Virus record (IMG/VR): IMGVR_UViG_3300025327_000175
Location: 1 to 20,527 of that record
Strand: one strand, 5' to 3'
DNA: 20,527 nucleotides
Origin: a virus
Shown here: positions 11,721 to 20,254 of the stretch, one piece after another
Position numbering within the stretch: the stretch's first letter is position 1
Layout: each line of letters opens with the position of its first letter
Made by a program: the position numbers and the translations under genes
Notes under the pieces: model-generated
What the model was told of the DNA's origin: nothing
The model's input: the letters and a program-made list of their open reading frames with translations, nothing else
Databases searched by the model: none

Positions 11721-11779
11721 TAACTTCTAGGGATATTCATTGGTTAGCAGGATTCCTAGATGGCGAAAATTATCTTTGA
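11717..11779 (+). pseudogene. Remnant of a LAGLIDADG homing endonuclease gene
   Basis: A 20-codon frame begins at GTG 11717, overlapping the capsid stop (GTGA), and ends at TGA 11777-11779. It contains DIHWLAGFLDGE (11732-11767), which is the signature first motif of LAGLIDADG homing endonucleases (the usual form is D-x-x-W-L-A-G-F-x-D-G-E-G). The normal protein would continue for more than 100 residues; here it stops three codons later, just before the ribosome-binding site of the next gene. A 6-bp inverted repeat (TCTAGG/CCTAGA, 11726-11731 and 11755-11760) spans it. I read this as a deletion scar of a free-standing endonuclease gene. Confidence 0.6.
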
Positions 11780-11793
11780 AAGGAGAATGAAAA

Positions 11794-12285
11794 ATGGCTA
11801 CTGAAGACCTTAAATCCGGCTTCATTACGAATCGTGATGCTACTCCGGCTGTATCTACTACATCCAATCCTGGCCAAGTGTTCCGCGCCTACGGCAAGGT
11901 TGAATGTGCCGGCGGCGATCTGGCATCGACCTACCGCTTCTGCGAAGTCCCATCCAATGCCAAGATGGTTCGCTGCTTCTATTCATGCGACGATCTTGGT
12001 ACTAGCGTTACGATGAACGTCGGTCTGTACCAGACTACTGGAAACGGTGGTGCTGTTGTTGATCAAGACTTCTTCGCTTCGGATCTGGACGTGGCAACTG
12101 CTGCTGTCGGTATCACCGAAATCACCTTTGAGCGTGGAGCTACGCTCATTGATGAGGCCGAGGAGCCGCTGTGGGAACGTCTTGGTTTGTCTGCGGACTC
12201 GCAGCGCAACTATGATGTTGTTGCTGTTTCGGCCGGTGCCGCTGCAACTGGCACGATGGCAGTTTGGGTAGAATACATCATCTAA
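11794..12285 (+). CDS. Capsid cement protein (Bbp16-type)
   Basis: 163 residues, strong ribosome-binding site (AAGGAG). The sequence is beta-rich throughout: VFRAYGKVECAGGDLASTYR, then VTMNVGLYQTTGNGGAVVDQ, VGITEITFERGAT and TGTMAVWVEYII. This pattern and its place right after the major capsid gene match the Bbp16 cement protein of BPP-1, which adopts a jelly-roll fold and clamps capsomers. The N-terminal extended arm (about residues 1-30) may insert between capsomers. It is followed by a strong hairpin (12289-12315) that may protect this abundant message. Confidence 0.8.
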   Translation: MATEDLKSGFITNRDATPAVSTTSNPGQVFRAYGKVECAGGDLASTYRFCEVPSNAKMVRCFYSCDDLGTSVTMNVGLYQTTGNGGAVVDQDFFASDLDVATAAVGITEITFERGATLIDEAEEPLWERLGLSADSQRNYDVVAVSAGAAATGTMAVWVEYII

Positions 12286-12288
12286 CCG

Positions 12289-12315
12289 GATCAAGGGGGC
12301 TTCGGCCCCCTGATC
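12289..12315 (+). other. Strong UUCG-loop hairpin after the cement gene
   Basis: Arms GATCAAGGGGGC and GCCCCCTGATC pair over 11 base pairs with one bulged A, closed by a C(UUCG)G tetraloop, one of the most stable known. No T-run follows; the next gene starts 16 bases later with its own AGGAG. It therefore looks like an mRNA-stability or processing element, or a weak attenuator, rather than a full terminator. Confidence 0.7.
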
Positions 12316-12331
12316 GCATCAGGAGACAAAC

Positions 12332-12526
12332 ATGGCAGATCGTTTCTATTCCGTAATCCTTGGTGAACAGATCGAAAGTCTCGTCACCGAAGGCGCATCG
12401 ACTTCCAGCGAGGCCATTGAACTGCGTGTCAATGACTCGGTGTATGCGAACAAGCTTCAGGTAATTCTAGGGGTTCGGGCACTCCTGCTTTACCTTGAGG
12501 GCAAAGAAACCAGCCCGATTGCGTGA
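12332..12526 (+). CDS. Small virion-region protein (64 aa)
   Basis: ATG 12332 with AGGAG at six-base spacing. The protein begins DRFYSVILGEQIESLVTEGA, then has a Ser/Thr segment and IELRVNDSVYANKLQVILGV, ending in a helix ALLLYLEGKETSP. Small proteins of similar length and layout lie between cement and tail genes in BPP-1-like phages, and their role is not known. It is complete by comparison with these (start, helix and short tail all present). Confidence 0.65.
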   Translation: MADRFYSVILGEQIESLVTEGASTSSEAIELRVNDSVYANKLQVILGVRALLLYLEGKETSPIA

Positions 12527-12530
12527 CGCC

Positions 12531-13100
12531 ATGAAAATCATGCGCCTTCGTAGCACTATCGCCAGGCCGGCAGACGCTACTGCTTATGCTGCTGGTGATG
12601 AGGTGAGTAACAGCGCCTCGGCAGGGTCGGTTGTTCGTGCGACATTTAATATGTCAGGGTTCAGATATGGCAAAATACTTGCTGCTGAAATTGATCTGAC
12701 TCCGGCATCTGGAAACGTAGTAACGACTGCGGCTGATTTCGAACTTCAAATTTATCGCACCAGCGAAGTTCCTGCTGCGGTTGGCGACAACGTTACTAAT
12801 CCTATTTCAGCAGTAAATCGTGCGAAGTCGATTGCTATATTCAGGTTCGATGACACAGGATGGACTGGCCCACTTGGAACTGTTGCTGCTGGCACATCGC
12901 AGCATCAAGCGGTTGGTGCTCATCTTGTTCAGCCTTCGGCTACTCCGTCATTGCAGATTTTATTTCCTGCCGGATATTTCTTCAGTTTGGAAGATCAAAC
13001 CACAAAGACTTTCACTGCCGCCCTTCGTGTTTTGGCTGCATGGACTCCGACAGGAATTGTAAATACGTTCGGCATCACATTGGATATTGAGGTTGAATGA
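12531..13100 (+). CDS. Putative minor virion protein (189 aa), beta-rich
   Basis: The ATG at 12531, four bases after the previous stop, is preferred over an in-frame start at 12495 inside the previous gene. The sequence is rich in beta-prone segments: KILAAEIDLTPASGNVVTTA, then DFELQIYRTSEVP, FRFDDTGW, PSLQILFPAGYFFSLE and TFGITLDIEVE. The composition and position suggest a second head-decoration or head-tail protein. No family is named with confidence. The ribosome-binding site is weak, so coupling to the 64-aa gene is likely. Confidence 0.55.
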   Translation: MKIMRLRSTIARPADATAYAAGDEVSNSASAGSVVRATFNMSGFRYGKILAAEIDLTPASGNVVTTAADFELQIYRTSEVPAAVGDNVTNPISAVNRAKSIAIFRFDDTGWTGPLGTVAAGTSQHQAVGAHLVQPSATPSLQILFPAGYFFSLEDQTTKTFTAALRVLAAWTPTGIVNTFGITLDIEVE

Positions 13101-13134
13101 TTTTGTGGATTATTGACTGGATTGGGAATGAATA

Positions 13135-13704
13135 ATGGCATCCATTGTTGGAATCTGCAATCGCGCACTGCAAAAGCTAGGCGCAGAACGCATCATCTCG
13201 CTAACGCAGGATAGCGTAGCAGCCCGGGCAGCCAATGCAGCTTTCGAGCCTGTACGTGATGCGGAATTGCGTGCTCATTCGTGGGCATTCGCAATCCAAC
13301 GCGCCGAATTGGCATCGACTACCGCCCCGGATTTCGGTTATTCCTACGCATACCAATTACCTTCCGATTGCCTGAGACTGCTTCCGCCGGATCATAACGA
13401 AGGCACGTACATGCAGGACTGGAAGATCGAAGCCCGGTTGATCCTGACGAACGAAACCGCGCCATTGCAGATCAGGTACGTTGCCAGAATCACCGATCCG
13501 AATCAGTACGATTCACTGTTCAATGAATCGCTGGCGTGCAAACTCGCAATGGAAATGTGCGAGGAATTGACGCAGAGCAATCCAAAAAAACAACTGATTG
13601 CCGAGGAATACAAAGCAGCCATTCGGGAAGCACGCCGGATCAATGCTTTCGAAAATGTTCCAGCAGAGCAGCAGACAGATTCATGGATTACGGCGAGGCT
13701 ATAA
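13135..13704 (+). CDS. Tail tubular protein A (T7 gp11-like)
   Basis: 189 residues, close to T7 gp11 (196). The N-terminal helix IVGICNRALQKLGAERIISL is the hallmark of this family. It is followed by AANAAFEPVRDAELRAHSWA, FGYSYAYQLPSDCLRLLPPD, and a C-terminal ESLACKLAMEMCEELTQSNP helix. It forms the dodecameric adaptor ring joining portal to tail nozzle. The next gene, tail tubular protein B, begins directly after its stop. Confidence 0.88.
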   Translation: MASIVGICNRALQKLGAERIISLTQDSVAARAANAAFEPVRDAELRAHSWAFAIQRAELASTTAPDFGYSYAYQLPSDCLRLLPPDHNEGTYMQDWKIEARLILTNETAPLQIRYVARITDPNQYDSLFNESLACKLAMEMCEELTQSNPKKQLIAEEYKAAIREARRINAFENVPAEQQTDSWITARL

Positions 13705-15729
13705 ATGAAAGCTTCGCCGCTCAAGGATGCATTCAACGCAGGCGAATTCTCGGAACTGACAGCAGCAAGAGTCAGATTCGAGAAGTATCAGAATGCGTTA
13801 CGTCTTTGCGAGAACATGATTCCGCTTGTGCAAGGCGGCGTCACGCGACGGCCTGGAACAATGTTCGTCGCAGAGGTCAAGACGAGCGCAAAACAGACAA
13901 GGTTGATTGACTTCGAATATTCTATAACTCAGGCGTATATGCTTGAGTTCGGGGATCAGTACATCAGGTTTTACAAGGATCGCGGCCAAATCGAATCCGC
14001 GCCGAGTACGCCTTATGAAATAGCAACGCCGTATCTCGAAGCCGATCTTTTCCAGTTGAAATACACGCAATCTGCGGACGTGTTGTATATCACGCATCCA
14101 AGTTATGCGCCCCGCAAGTTGTCTCGCACCGGACATACTGCATGGACGCTGACGACGATTGACTTTCAGGACGGGCCTTACTTGTCCACGAACATCACGG
14201 CGACCACTATCACGCTTGGGGCGACATCAGGAACAACGACTGCAACGGCAAGCACGGCGATCTTTGCTTCCACTGATGTAGGGCGGCATATCAGATTCAA
14301 ATCCACCGGTAGCACTTGGGGTTGGATGAAGATCACTGCCTACACAAGTACAACGCAAGTCACGGTTAGTATTCAGCGCAGTCCTGCCGCAGCTACCGCA
14401 TCAACCAATTGGCGGCTTGGATTCTGGAGTGCTACGACAGGTTATCCGTCATGCGTTACATTCTTCGAGGACAGACTGTTCTTTGCGAACAATAGTCTTA
14501 GGCCACAGCGCATTGACGGAAGCATTGTCGGTGATTACGAGAACTTCGCGCCGACCGCATCTGATGGTGTTGTGGCTGACGACAATGCGATAACGATTAC
14601 TCTGAATGCGAATGACGTGAATGCGATCATGTGGATGATTGACGACGAGAAGGGTTTGCTTGTCGGCACGAAGTCAGGCGAATGGATGGTTCGCCCATCA
14701 TCTTTGCAGGAAGCATTGACGCCGACAAACGTTGCGGCAAAGAGATCAACTGCATTCGGAAGCGCAAGCCTTCAAGCGGTTCGGGCTGGCCGCGCATCAA
14801 TCTACCTGCAACGTGCAGGCAAGAAAGCGCGTGAGTTGGCATACGTCTATGAGGTAGATGGCTTCCGTTCGCCCGATATGAATGTACTTGCCAGTCATGT
14901 TCTTGATGGTGGGGTAACCCAATTTAACTACCAGCAGGAACCGTACTCAGTAATCTGGTTTGCTAGGACTGACGGGCAGCTTGTCGGTCTGACATACGAG
15001 CGCGATCAGGATGTTGTAGGCTGGCACAGACATATCATCGGAGGGTCATTCGGAAGTGGCGATGCGGTTGTTGAATCTGTGAATGTGATTCCCGCGCCGA
15101 CTCTGGATTCTGATGAAGTATGGATGATCGTCAAGAGAACCATAAACGGGGCGACTGTCAGGTATATCGAATACATCACGCCAAACTTCGATGAAGATAC
15201 GACTACTGATGCCTTTTTCGTGGACTGTGGCTTGACGTATGACGGCGTTGCAGCCGATGTGATTAGTGGGTTGGATCATCTTGAAGGGGAAACATTGAGC
15301 GTGCTGGCTGATGGCGCAACACACCCTGCCGTAGTAGTGGCAAGCGGTTCTGTCACGCTGAATCGTGAAGCAAGCGTGGTACAGCTTGGTCTGTCTTATA
15401 CATCTGATGTTCAGACATTGAGGATCGACGCAGGCGCGGCCGATGGTACGGCGCAAGGTAAGACGAAGCGCATTCATCGCATAGGTATGCGCCTATACAA
15501 GACACTCGGGCTTAAGTTCGGCCCGAACGCCAGCAATCTGGACATACTGCCATTCAGAACATCGGCTGATGAAATGGGTAATCCGCCTACTCTATTCACA
15601 GGTGATAAGTCTGTGAATTGGAATAGTGGATATGAGACTGAAGGATATGTCTATCTGAGACAGGATCAGCCATTGCCATTTACGCTGCTTGGATTATATC
15701 CGCAGCTTGTCACACAGGATAGAGGATGA
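13705..15729 (+). CDS. Tail tubular protein B / tail nozzle (T7 gp12-like)
   Basis: 674 residues. The N-terminus (LKDAFNAGEFSELTAARV, then RLCENMIPLVQGGVTRRPGT) and the following ARFYKDRG- and YTQSADVLYITHPSYAPRKL-type segments are characteristic of the podoviral nozzle or stabilisation protein. A middle insertion with many Thr/Ser residues (about 155-235) is likely a surface beta domain. The part around WSATTGYPSCVTFFEDRLFF is also typical. It is shorter than T7 gp12 (794) but usual for this phage group. It forms the hexameric nozzle on which fibres are mounted. The stop overlaps the next start (ATGA). Confidence 0.9.
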   Translation: MKASPLKDAFNAGEFSELTAARVRFEKYQNALRLCENMIPLVQGGVTRRPGTMFVAEVKTSAKQTRLIDFEYSITQAYMLEFGDQYIRFYKDRGQIESAPSTPYEIATPYLEADLFQLKYTQSADVLYITHPSYAPRKLSRTGHTAWTLTTIDFQDGPYLSTNITATTITLGATSGTTTATASTAIFASTDVGRHIRFKSTGSTWGWMKITAYTSTTQVTVSIQRSPAAATASTNWRLGFWSATTGYPSCVTFFEDRLFFANNSLRPQRIDGSIVGDYENFAPTASDGVVADDNAITITLNANDVNAIMWMIDDEKGLLVGTKSGEWMVRPSSLQEALTPTNVAAKRSTAFGSASLQAVRAGRASIYLQRAGKKARELAYVYEVDGFRSPDMNVLASHVLDGGVTQFNYQQEPYSVIWFARTDGQLVGLTYERDQDVVGWHRHIIGGSFGSGDAVVESVNVIPAPTLDSDEVWMIVKRTINGATVRYIEYITPNFDEDTTTDAFFVDCGLTYDGVAADVISGLDHLEGETLSVLADGATHPAVVVASGSVTLNREASVVQLGLSYTSDVQTLRIDAGAADGTAQGKTKRIHRIGMRLYKTLGLKFGPNASNLDILPFRTSADEMGNPPTLFTGDKSVNWNSGYETEGYVYLRQDQPLPFTLLGLYPQLVTQDRG

Positions 15730-16148
15730 TTGTTGTGCCATTCGAGAGGGAGCATCTTAAGCGCATGGTGATTCAGCAGAATCAGCAAGGTCTGGAGTAT
15801 TTGCTGACGGATGCTATTTACGCGACGCTGGAAGGGAGTGATGCTTATACTGCGCTGGAAGGCGATGAGGTTCTGGCATGCGCGGGAACCATCGAGGCAG
15901 CACCAGGACGGGCTATCGCATGGGCGTACATATCTCAGCATGTCGGAAGCCGCATGATGGGCGTAACGAAGGCCGTGAAGCGGTTCTTGGATATGGCCGA
16001 ATACAGGCGGATTGAGATGGATGTTGATTGCGATTTTGCACAGGCGCATCGGTGGGCAAGGATGCTAGGCTTCGAGATGGAATGCGAGCGTCGCAGGAAG
16101 TATTCACCGGATGGGCGTGATTGTGCGCTTTATGCGAGGATAAGATAA
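15726..16148 (+). CDS. GNAT-like virion protein (T7 gp13-type position)
   Basis: 140 residues with a GNAT-like pattern: a long helix, then AWAYISQHVG, then MGVTKAVKRFLDMAEYRRIE, then a strand and the typical HRWARMLGFEMECERRRKYS end with a final beta strand. The usual acetyl-CoA loop (R/Q-x-x-G-x-G/A) is not recognisable; SQHVGSRMMGVT occupies that place and has lost the pattern. So it is probably structural. It lies where T7 carries gene 13, also a GNAT-like small virion protein needed for core assembly. Confidence 0.65.
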   Translation: MIVVPFEREHLKRMVIQQNQQGLEYLLTDAIYATLEGSDAYTALEGDEVLACAGTIEAAPGRAIAWAYISQHVGSRMMGVTKAVKRFLDMAEYRRIEMDVDCDFAQAHRWARMLGFEMECERRRKYSPDGRDCALYARIR

Positions 16149-16678
16149 TGGAAATCGGAATCGCGACAATCTTTCAGATGATCGGAACGGCTGTATCGGT
16201 CATTGGTGCATTGAACCAAGGGCAACAACAGCAAGATTCATCCGAATACAACGCTGCCGTTGCAAGAAACAATGCTACAGCATCGAGGCAACAGGCAGAA
16301 GCAAATGCGGCGGCGCAGCAACGGAGAGCGCGTCAGACGATAGGGGCGATGCGTGCGGGATATGGCGCTTCAGGCGTGGGGCTTGAAGGGTCTGCGCTGG
16401 ACGTACTTGAAAGTTCTGCGGCAATGGCTGAGTTGGATCGGCAGAATATTCTGTATGGTGGTGAATTGCGCGCTCAAGGCTATGAAAGCACGGCTGGCCT
16501 TGAGTTAATGCGCGGCGAGAATGCGGTAACTGGCAGTTACTTTTCGGCTGGAAGCGCATTGCTTGGTGGTGTGGCTAGGTCTGGCGCATTCAACAGTTCT
16601 AGCACACCTTCCGCAAGCAGTGATGATCTGTACTTCGATGACTGGAATGTCGGCAGTAACTTGAGAAGAGTCGGATAA
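16148..16678 (+). CDS. Internal virion protein B (T7 gp14-like)
   Basis: Start ATG 16148 overlaps the TAA of the preceding gene (TAATG); an upstream in-frame start at 16121 is less likely. The 176-residue protein has a hydrophobic N-terminal helix (IATIFQMIGTAVSVIGAL), then a long Gln/Ala/Arg coiled helix (YNAAVARNNATASRQQAEAN), then AMRAGYGASGVGLEGSALDV, a segment typical of the family. Proteins of this kind form the outer-membrane pore part of the ejection channel. The C-terminus is Ser-rich and acidic (SSDDLYFDDW). Confidence 0.75.
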   Translation: MEIGIATIFQMIGTAVSVIGALNQGQQQQDSSEYNAAVARNNATASRQQAEANAAAQQRRARQTIGAMRAGYGASGVGLEGSALDVLESSAAMAELDRQNILYGGELRAQGYESTAGLELMRGENAVTGSYFSAGSALLGGVARSGAFNSSSTPSASSDDLYFDDWNVGSNLRRVG

Positions 16679-18882
16679 TGCCGCGCATTCGTGAATATAC
16701 GCAACAGACTTCCGCGCAAGGGGCGATAGATACTCGCCGTGCTACGGAAGCTGACTTTGGTTTCAGCCAGCAAATGCAACAGTTCGGCGGGACCATGCAG
16801 GAAGTCGGCGCGTACATCAAGCAGGAAGAAGACCGCAGGGAGATCGAGAATGCCACACTAGGAATGGCACAAGCGCGGCAGCAATGGACTGAGACGTACA
16901 TCAGTCGACAGCAGAACATGCGCCCCGGCGATATGAGTATGGCACCGGCAATGCGAAAGGAAATGGAGGACTACTTCGGCGGGATGTCGGACAACTACAA
17001 GTCAGACAAGGCGAAGAACTATGTCCGCATGAACGGGATGTCGCTTACGACAGACTTCTTCGTTCGCGGATTGCAACATCAGCAACAGCAGGCGGGGATT
17101 AAAGCTGTATCGGATCATGAAAACAGGGTGGCGACTGATGCCAAGACACTTGCCGCTGTGCCGGACATGTACAACTCTGTTGCGGCATCTCTCAAGTATG
17201 ACATTACGAACGGCGTAGGTTCGTATGAATTCCTGAAGAATAGCCCGCGCAAGGATGAATTCATGCGCGAGGCAATCGAGAAACTTGCTTGGTCTGCCGC
17301 TATGACAGCAAGTGAGAATCCGATGATGCGCGCCATGTTCATGCACCTGTTGCCGAAGGATCAGATGGACGAGGCGCAGCTTGGCGGGAAGATTGCCGAG
17401 ATGGAGAAAAAAGGCGCATCGGATATCGAGATCGCCACATTCATAAAAATGAATAGGCCGAATGCCGCAGTGCAGATTGGCGAAGCAACGTATGCACAAG
17501 ATGAGAAACTTAAGGATGAGCCATTGCCGCAGTGGTTCAAGGATTTGAGTTTTGACAAACGCGCCGCATTCATGAAATCTGTTTCAGCGAACCAGCACCG
17601 AGACGATGCCGTGGCGATGCAGGCATTGCGCCAAAAGGTTGCTGATGATGATGCTTATATTCGCTTGTATGGACAACGACCCGAGAAAACGCTGAATGCT
17701 GGCGATTTCAAGGACAACGTGATTGGATGGGAAACGTATAGCGCCATGCTCAAGGCAGCGGATACGATGACTGTTGCAACGAAACTGCCAATAGACCAAG
17801 GCATTTCGATGATCGAGGCATTGAAGCCGAAGGAAGGTGATGCCGCTTTAGCACAGAAGGCAAAGGAATATGATGAGGCTGCCAGGTTGTTCGCTGGACG
17901 GTGGAAAGAAATTCAATCAGACCCGATCAAGGCGGCAATGAATTCCAGGTTCAGCGCAGGCCAAAGCCCTATTGTTCCGCTTTCTGTATCGTCACCAGAG
18001 AAATGGGCCGATGAATTGTCTGTACGCATTCCACAATCGAAAGCTGTTGAGAGCGCGTGGGGATTGCGTGGTAGTGCACCGGCAATCCTATCCAAGCCTG
18101 AAGCCGAAGCTATGGGTAAGGTATTCGATCAGATGTCCATAGACAAGCAATTTGAGGCTATCGGTACGCTCACAACCAGATTCAAAGATGATCCTTCCGC
18201 CGTCGTTGGACTTTTCAATCAGATCGCGCCGAATAATTCAAGCATCAATGCTGCTGCGTATTATGCAACGAAGCGGTCTGATGCGATCCAAGGCGGCGAG
18301 ACTAGGGATAATGTCGTCGGGCATATCCTTGCTGGCATGAAGGCGATGAAGCCGCTTGATAAAGGCAAAGGACTGGATACTGAGAAAGCCGTTCAACGCG
18401 CTGGTATGCCTTCCGCTACTGAGGCATTGAAGTTGCTTTCAGGCATGAGTGGGTACAGCGATGGCGTGTCTCCTGAATTCCAGATCGGGCTAGAGAAACA
18501 GATTGAAGTTGTCATGGCGCATTATGTCGGTAAGCAGATCAGCAGCGGGAGATTTAATTTGAATCTTCGTGAAGGCGATAACAAAAGTGCTTTTGAAAAG
18601 TCCGTCGAATCTGTACTCGGCAAACCTGTTCATTTCGGCTCAACACGGGTACTCAAGCCTTGGGGAATGAAGGAAGATGAGTTTATTCGCGGTATCGAAA
18701 ATAGGGTTAATGCTGCAGTAGGCAAACCCGTATCTGGATATGGGTTGATGCAGGAAGCAGGTGTTGCTGGTGATGTGTATCGCGTACTTGAAGGTGGTAT
18801 AGCAACGAACATCCTTATCAATATGGCGAACGAAATTCCACCGAAGCCAACTCGCCAATTGCATATCGGCAAAATAAGATAG
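16678..18882 (+). CDS. Internal virion protein C (T7 gp15-like)
   Basis: 734 residues, close to T7 gp15 (747). The N-terminus (IREYTQQTSAQGAIDTRRAT) is typical of podoviral core proteins. The rest is almost entirely amphipathic helix, with no transmembrane segment and no enzymatic motif visible, as expected for the periplasm-spanning tube formed during genome ejection. It starts in the stop of the previous gene (TAATG) and is followed by a 4-base gap. Confidence 0.75.
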   Translation: MPRIREYTQQTSAQGAIDTRRATEADFGFSQQMQQFGGTMQEVGAYIKQEEDRREIENATLGMAQARQQWTETYISRQQNMRPGDMSMAPAMRKEMEDYFGGMSDNYKSDKAKNYVRMNGMSLTTDFFVRGLQHQQQQAGIKAVSDHENRVATDAKTLAAVPDMYNSVAASLKYDITNGVGSYEFLKNSPRKDEFMREAIEKLAWSAAMTASENPMMRAMFMHLLPKDQMDEAQLGGKIAEMEKKGASDIEIATFIKMNRPNAAVQIGEATYAQDEKLKDEPLPQWFKDLSFDKRAAFMKSVSANQHRDDAVAMQALRQKVADDDAYIRLYGQRPEKTLNAGDFKDNVIGWETYSAMLKAADTMTVATKLPIDQGISMIEALKPKEGDAALAQKAKEYDEAARLFAGRWKEIQSDPIKAAMNSRFSAGQSPIVPLSVSSPEKWADELSVRIPQSKAVESAWGLRGSAPAILSKPEAEAMGKVFDQMSIDKQFEAIGTLTTRFKDDPSAVVGLFNQIAPNNSSINAAAYYATKRSDAIQGGETRDNVVGHILAGMKAMKPLDKGKGLDTEKAVQRAGMPSATEALKLLSGMSGYSDGVSPEFQIGLEKQIEVVMAHYVGKQISSGRFNLNLREGDNKSAFEKSVESVLGKPVHFGSTRVLKPWGMKEDEFIRGIENRVNAAVGKPVSGYGLMQEAGVAGDVYRVLEGGIATNILINMANEIPPKPTRQLHIGKIR

Positions 18883-18886
18883 GTGA

Positions 18887-20254
18887 ATGATGGGTATCGG
18901 GCCTATTACACTTGACGCCAGCCAGCAGAACGAAGCTTACGACTATCGTTCGCGCATGCTGGACAAGCCAGCAGAAGAAGTCGGATTCTTTACCGGCGCT
19001 GGATTCTCTTTGTTCAAAGGATTCGAGCATGCTGCGGCTGTAGGCTCGGCGGCATTATTGGCTGGCGAACCTGAATTGATACCAGATTTCATACAGAACA
19101 AGCAACGCGATGCCTATCAATGGATGGTAGAGACAAGGCCAGACCCAAAGACGATGGGTACCCTAGCGCAAATGGGGCATGGGCTTGGAACTGTTTTCGG
19201 TATGGGTGCGATGGGCGCGCCGTTCGGATTGCCTGGTGCTGCGGTAAGCATCGGAGGATTGTCAGGCTACGACAAGTATTCAGAACTTATTGATGCTGGC
19301 GTAGATCACGACACGGCATTGAAAGCCGCAGGTCTTACAGGAACAGTAATGGGTGCAGGCGCATTTCTTCCCCCCTATCTCGGCAAAACATTGGCAAAGC
19401 AGGTAGCAGCGGGCGCAGGGATCAACCTCGGTCTTGGTTTCGTTGAACGCGGAGGAACATCGGCCATACTTGAGAAGGCCGGATATGCCGACATGGCGGA
19501 GCATTACAAAATGCTTGATGGAACTGCGATGGCAATTGATGCAGTCTTAGGGGCGGCATTCCCGATAGGCGCAAGGATGCTACGCCGCGCGCCGGCAGGC
19601 GAAGGGCCGTCGCATTCAGACATTGATACAGCCCTGCTCGGAAGTGAAGGAATTGCCGAGCGTACTCGCGATCCTGCCTTGCAGACTACGCTTGAAGGGA
19701 TGGACAAGCGGTTGGCTGCGGACATGGAACTGACGCGGCAGATTTTTGAGGAAGGCAAGCCGCTGTCGGAAGTAAGGGTTCCGCCCGGTTTGATGGATGA
19801 CGCAATCCCGAATCCGGCATTGGCACAAATTACGGCAATTGCAGCAAGAGCAATGGATGACCTGTTTTCTGCTGACGGGGTATCTGTTGGCAGGATGGAT
19901 AGCGATATTACGGCAGCGACAAAAATCATGGATGATGTTTTGAAGGAAGTCAGTGAGCCGGTTCAACTAAAGCTAGATGATGGGACAGCAGCTGCAAAAG
20001 CTGTTGCAGCGAAAGAGCCACCAGAAGTCCGTGCCAAAACCGAAGAAGCAGAAATAGACCCGGATCAATATACGAACGTGGCAGCCAGGGCGATTGCAGA
20101 GGCCAATCCTGACATGCGAGTATTTGATGATATGGGCGTGGAGAAGAACGCCAAGCAATTATTGGACGATGCCGAGCAGAAATTCCAGCAGGAGAAACGC
20201 GAATCCGTGCTGTTCAAGATTGCAGTATCTTGCGCGATAGGGGCCGGTGAATGA
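18887..20254 (+). CDS. Hydrophobic internal virion / ejection protein (455 aa)
   Basis: Two adjacent ATGs (18887, 18890) follow AGGTG. The first half has Gly/Ala-rich hydrophobic segments suited to membrane insertion: about residues 32-60 (VGFFTGAGFSLFKGFEHAAA), 95-126 (GHGLGTVFGMGAMGAPFGLP), 144-186 and 213-232. The second half is helical, acidic and polar. This resembles the membrane-active segments of T7 gp16-class ejection proteins, here as a separate gene. The transglycosylase catalytic domain of gp16 is not visible in it. The stop overlaps the next start, so it may act together with that product. Confidence 0.65.
   Translation: MMGIGPITLDASQQNEAYDYRSRMLDKPAEEVGFFTGAGFSLFKGFEHAAAVGSAALLAGEPELIPDFIQNKQRDAYQWMVETRPDPKTMGTLAQMGHGLGTVFGMGAMGAPFGLPGAAVSIGGLSGYDKYSELIDAGVDHDTALKAAGLTGTVMGAGAFLPPYLGKTLAKQVAAGAGINLGLGFVERGGTSAILEKAGYADMAEHYKMLDGTAMAIDAVLGAAFPIGARMLRRAPAGEGPSHSDIDTALLGSEGIAERTRDPALQTTLEGMDKRLAADMELTRQIFEEGKPLSEVRVPPGLMDDAIPNPALAQITAIAARAMDDLFSADGVSVGRMDSDITAATKIMDDVLKEVSEPVQLKLDDGTAAAKAVAAKEPPEVRAKTEEAEIDPDQYTNVAARAIAEANPDMRVFDDMGVEKNAKQLLDDAEQKFQQEKRESVLFKIAVSCAIGAGE

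Noticed and set aside
12289-12315. Hairpin considered as a Rho-independent terminator
   Set aside because: No T-run follows, and the downstream genes show no new promoter, so full termination here is unlikely.
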